Positions 59,172-64,000 of a stretch of 64,000 nucleotides of DNA are shown one piece after another; position 1 is the first letter of the stretch; every line of letters begins with the position of its first letter. The stretch comes from Sarcocystis neurona (Eukaryota; Apicomplexa; Conoidasida; Eucoccidiorida; Sarcocystidae), in the NCBI GenBank assembly GCA_000727475.1, contig KL647288.1:903285-967284 (forward strand), in the 5' to 3' direction. The translations under genes and the position numbers were made by a program. Under the pieces are notes generated by a model. The model saw only the letters and a list, made by a program, of their open reading frames with translations. It was not told where the DNA came from and did no database searches.

Positions 59172-60594
59172 CTGTCAGGAAGCACAGTGAAAAAATGAAA
59201 AGGATATAGGCCTGAGGACGAAGACGAAGAAAGATTGGAACGCTACTCCAAGGGAAGACAAGGAAAAGATAAAAAGTATATAGGTCTGGCATTGGGTATT
59301 CCGTACTTTTGAAGAGATCGGAAAAGTGCAACAGAGTTTGCCACAGCGATGAAGTGAACGTGGCTTGCTGAGCGGCGTCAAAGACGACGAACTCAGAAGA
59401 GCAGACACTCATGGGATAAATAGTGTATCAGTCTGAAGGAGCGTAAAAAAATCTTCTTAAAAAATACTTCGAGGTGGATTTACAATACGAGTTTACTCAC
59501 TTGTAGGAGCTCCTCGGTATTGGACGCACAGTCTTCAAAGAAGGAAAAGAAAGGGAAGATGCCCGTTGGCTGTCCACGTGCCTCGTATTTGAGTAAGGAT
59601 AGATACATATCGGTACGCACAGGGGTACGTAAACAAATATTAATCACACACAAATCACCGCATAAACAACCAAGAATCATCCTGGAAAACGGTAGCGGGA
59701 AGAATTCCACACGGGATCGCGCACACGACGGAGAGGGGCGCGCTGTAGGAACACTCGAGGCGGGTACGTACGTAGAGGAAAAAAGACAAGATGATTAGAA
59801 AGATTTACGTGCAGCACCATACAACAGGAAGCTGCCGGCACCACGGCTTTATTCAACAGATTTAACACCTCGTTGTTAACATGCATGTTGTAGAATTTGT
59901 TCCTATCCTATCGAGGATATCCATGCGGTTACGCTAGATGCGGTTCCTTTGCCTTCCTCGATATGCCCTAGGATGCAAGACGTGGAAAGTAATTTGAAGA
60001 CAACACTAGGGGCGTTGTGTGCTGCCTTCGGCTTTGAATGAAACGCTGGGAAGGCAGAAGACTGTTCCATCTCTCATTTACACGTGCGTGCTAGCACGTG
60101 ATTACCATTATTCCATTTTAATATTTCGAGGACGTCAAACAAAAATGCCCGACGGTTCGGTTGAGAAAGACACGGAGAGACAACTTTACTGCTCCGCTAC
60201 TTCTCATCTGTTCGCCTAGACATGTGCAAACGTACTGGTAACGTTACACATGCGCCTGTGTAGAAACGAGTTGCGCACACAACTATAAATGGGTGAACAT
60301 TTCCTGCCGCTAGCTGTAGGTGCACCGATTGAAACGAACGCGCGTCAAGCAAAAAATCAGGAACTCTGCGACTCCCGTGGAGATATGTTTACTTATGCCT
60401 GTGGGTGCGTAGTTGTGTATGTACAGATAATGCGCCCGAGTTTAAGCAAGACATTTTGGAGGCATAACTCCTTGCACATCCCCAAAACATATATATATAT
60501 AGTGCAAAAGAGCTTTTTCAGGTTCGACCTTGCAGCTGCAAAGTATCTAAAAGGGAAGACACACATGTTTTACGTTTTAGGTATATAAACACCC

Positions 60595-60768
60595 CAACTC
60601 ATAAGGCAGCCCTCCCATGTAAAGAAGTAAAAAAAAAATATATATACATATGCACTATTATATATTGAGATGCTGAGATTGTACTCATAAGGCAGCCTTC
60701 CCATGTAAAGAAGTAAAAAATATATATACATATGCACTATTATGTATTGAGATGCTGAGATTGTACAT
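60595..60768. repeat. Tandem duplication, about 88-bp unit
   Basis: ACTCATAAGGCAGCCCTCCC through TTGAGATGCTGAGATTGTA is present twice in tandem with few differences, apart from poly-A length. Confidence 0.85.
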
Positions 60769-61031
60769 ACACACACACACAAAGGCCACGTGTGAATAGA
60801 AAAGTGCTAGCATAGCGTGCACATGAACAAATGGAGGCACCTGGAACGTATAGTAAACTGCATGAATTAACAATGGTCCATACATATGTGCAGGCATATC
60901 TTTGTGTGCGCAGCTATACGATGCGTTTGTAGAGAAGCTCTCACACGCCGTTTTCTTTTGACTATTTTCCTCTACACATCTCCTCTGCCCTTGCTCAAGT
61001 GAGAGATTACATAAGCTAGGTGGGCATGCAG

Positions 61032-61241
61032 AGAACTCTCGACCGTACAAGAGCATACGTTCTTTAATGCTCCGCTGATGCCTGACGCACTGTACGTTGT
61101 GGGAAAGCAGGAAGTCGTCGTGATCAGCGATGCGCTCGGATTTCCTACCTGCATACGCACTACGGACATTTTTCGCAGGTGTGGCATTGCTACGCTAGCC
61201 GCCGTCGGGTTCTGCAGTTCCAGTATACACGTCAAACTGTA
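61032..61241 (+). CDS. Possible terminal exon of a small gene
   Basis: After GGGCATGCAG one base leads into ELSTVQEHTFFNAPLMPDAL, then YVVGKQEVVVISDALGFPTC and on to TAG at 61239. The composition is natural and it has four cysteines. The opposite strand is also open, with a good donor (CAG|GTAGGA at about 61147) after CILELQNPTAASVAMPHLRK, so the coding strand is uncertain. Confidence 0.3.
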
Positions 61242-64000
61242 GCCCATCAAAGTGTAAAACCTACTCGTGTACAACTGTGTGCGTATGTGCATATTTGGAC
61301 AAATTTGTGAAGGCGTACAAGCATTGTGCATATATATATATATATATATGTACACACACATATAAACATACACTACACGAACATGAACGGCCGAGCATAC
61401 ACATGCTTTTCTTCCCTAGTGCATACATATCATCAACAATAGAAGTGCATTATGTGTTGCAGTCTTCAGGTTTTGGTAGTTTAGATACGGACTTTCAGTA
61501 ACCGCAGACCAAATACGTTTCCATATGTATTCGACGCGTATGCTTGAAATCAAATGGCGTGAGAGGCATATATTTCTTTATAGATGTATATCGATGTATC
61601 GTATTATCCTCTATTATTGAACAGAATTCCAGTCCTACAATAGTCAGCAGCAGACCCCTCTAAAATATGGACCCGATACAAGCACACGGTTTCGCGGGGA
61701 AACTTCTGTACAAGTATGTACGCAACTGTGTAAAATAAGTTCTGTAAAAATCTTAGCCGGCTACCCGCTGATTTTGCTGCTGGATTCCCATGCCATGAGA
61801 ATATTTAGGATGCTGGTGGCAGGTAGGTGTACATACATATACACGACACGGCATATATATGATAGGATACAGTATATATGCAAATCTGCATCTTCCATTG
61901 TACCAACATGTATATACAGTCCAGATCCACACATACGGCTCTGCTAAAATAGGCGCGAACCGATCTATTTAACGCCACAAGAAAAACTCCCAAAGAATTT
62001 ACATTAAGCTGTGTATATGTTTATCCAGCATTGAACCGCCACATTCGTCGAACCGCCTCGTCTGCATCCACCTGCTATCTCCCAGAGGAGAGAAGATCGA
62101 AGTGAAGCGGAGCTCGCCTCTGCAAAATTTCTACTGTAGGGTAGGATGAGGAAGAAAGAGATAGTGCTAATGCATCGTAAAATTTGCGTACATATCCTTT
62201 GAATTTCCACTCGCCAAAGATCAGATTATACACACGTGCATACATGTAGTCGTTTATCCACGTACGTGTGGAGCTACAGATCCTCACAGCGGGATACTCA
62301 CTTATAGCTGGGATACAGCGGTATCTTCAGATATCGTTTGACGTAGTCACATGAAGAAAGGAGCGAGTGCTACTAAGATAGGAAGAGATAAAAGTCTGAG
62401 TTTCTTTTTACGTATACTCCCACATTTCAGCTCTTTGTATGGATACACGTTTGAAGGGAGGATCGAATAGCACTATTTAAAAGATGCAAATTGCAGGGTG
62501 TGAGTTCCTAGTACGTATGTTTACACAGTTCGGTTTCTTGCTAAGATGTGTCACACGTGAATTTACGATATGATACGCAACTTCCCGTTCACACGTAGAG
62601 TTACATACCCACGTGTATTTATACGCGTGTGTCTGGTAGTTAACGGTGACAATGGTACACAAAGATGCACACTTGAAGGGAGGACCGAGTAACACAATTT
62701 AAAACATGGTCATTCCGGGGTATGAGTTCCTAGTACGTGTATTTACAGAATTCGGTTCATTGATAAGATGTGTAACACGTGAATTTACGATATGATACGC
62801 AGCTTCGTGTACACGTGGCTATCACTGTAATTAAAATTACACGGGAACAACAGAGATCTCAATTCCCTACTATCCCACTCCTCGCTCCTTCATGCGTAAG
62901 TTTTGTTCTATCCCTTCTGTCCTTCCTCTTTCTTGTCCTCCTTGTTCCATCCGCCATCTGTTTCTCTTCACCTAACTATTATTATTGGTATATATGTGCG
63001 AATAAACATGTATACGTATGCATATTTGTGTATAGGCACATACACCGAGACAAGTTTACCAGAACGTATCGTCGCAACGCCAGCTTTTCTTTCTTCCTCC
63101 TCCACCTGGCTTAAATTTATAAGGAAGTGTCACTCCATTCAGCGTCTGACCAGCAGAGAGTTGCAGTTTCAGCCGTTACCCTCCCTTCCACGTACTGTCT
63201 GCGTGCGCGTACGCCTGGAGCCGTACGCTGTGTAATACGTTGTACACATGAAATCTCACTCTGTATATACGTATGCATATACATGTACATACATCAGTTG
63301 TGGGGTAAAACTGTGTGTCGAGCTGCATATTCGGTATGTCAAGTTAACTATGTTGTGCGTCAGGCTGAATGCTTGGCGGGGAGGTGAATCAAGTATTTTC
63401 TATTGGTGGCGTGGCTCTCTCCAATGAGATGCGGCTGTGCCAACCGTAGGAACGCAGGCGTGGCACCCACGAGAAACTTAGTAGGCTGCGCGGCACATGC
63501 GTCCCCCCCTGCAGCCGTGCCGGAGCAGACGATGCAGAGGAATGTGGTCATCTGTTGATAAAGTTTCCACAAGTACTGTTAACTTTCCTTAACCGCAACA
63601 TTGAACGCGCTGCTGAGCGAGCTACGGTGGTGATTGCAAACTAGGAAGCCAGGTTCGTGTATTCACTCCGGCTGCGCTGCCTTGCTGGGGTAGAAAGTGA
63701 GTTATTTCACACTTTTAACCGAAACGTGACTTTGGCTTCTTCCTTACCATTCTTCGCGCGCTAAGTTCCACACAGGCCTCTCCCCACCTCGGCTACTTAG
63801 GACGACGCGGTCGCTTACGCCAATCGGGCGTCTATACACCATATCACCGTTGCGCCCCCTGTGTTTTATTTACTCTGACGAGACGAGAAACGGTCGATGC
63901 AGTATTATCGTTCTTCTAAGGTACGCAAGCATTTTTCGCCTTCTCTATATGAGCGTATCCCACAGTGGATGTGTGTTACTCAATGCGGACACTTGTATGT
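61242..64000. other. Repeat-poor right end, no supported gene
   Basis: Unique sequence with one 150-bp duplication (62.4-62.8 kb). Plus-strand frames near 62779-63235 are open but of no recognisable character. Confidence 0.45.
62446..62816. repeat. Direct repeat, about 150 bp, offset about 220 bp
   Basis: TTGAAGGGAGGATCGAATAG ... GAGTTCCTAGTACGTATGTT ... GTGAATTTACGATATGATAC at 62450-62575 recurs at 62672-62800 at roughly 80 percent identity. Confidence 0.8.

Noticed and set aside
1..64000. Telomere-like TTTAGGG repeats, tRNA or rRNA genes, CRISPR arrays, integrated viral genes
   Set aside because: I looked for these by eye and saw no convincing instance; a tRNA or small RNA scan was not possible.

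Overview
The window looks like nuclear DNA of a coccidian apicomplexan, most likely Eimeria. Three things point there: dense CAG/CTG tracts that become poly-Ala, poly-Gln and poly-Ser runs where they enter exons; kilobases of TATA/TATG/CATA microsatellite; and small exons split by long repeat-filled introns. Species was not determined. No bacterial, viral, rRNA, tRNA or CRISPR feature was recognised. Most six-frame ORFs are artefacts of microsatellites or of CAG runs, so exons here were called from splice sites, matching intron phase and protein character.

Layout. (1) 1-2.8 kb: pyrimidine-rich and TATA-type repeats. (2) 2.8-3.2 kb, plus strand: the last two exons of an unrecognised gene with an acidic tail. 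(3) 4.3-16.3 kb, plus strand: a seven-exon gene that I read as a CBP3/UQCC1-type ubiquinol-cytochrome c chaperone, a mitochondrial complex III assembly factor. (4) 16.5-27 kb: a repeat-poor island with two intact single-exon secreted-protein genes on the minus strand (18.06-18.73 and 22.39-23.18 kb). They share a C-terminal domain of about 70 residues that I cannot name. The island also holds several uncertain exons, one set ending in a GPI-like tail. (5) 27-30 kb: repeats. (6) 30.2-56.1 kb, minus strand: one very long split gene encoding a glutamine- and alanine-inflated homologue of PPP1R21 (KLRAQ-motif protein, a FERRY-complex subunit in animals). Its KLRAQ-like coiled coil lies near 56 kb and its last exon at 30.2 kb. 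(7) 56-64 kb: trinucleotide repeats, then a second repeat-poor island with weak exon candidates.

Two patterns link the parts. CTG-rich runs on the sense strand commonly lie directly upstream of 3' splice sites, so the repeat seems to serve as the polypyrimidine tract and its orientation predicts gene strand. A 14-bp palindrome of form GGTGTAYRTACACC recurs about ten times, mostly inside introns. The most novel item is the paired family of secreted proteins in the 18-23 kb island. The two long split genes are conserved housekeeping-type families that appear hidden by repeats.
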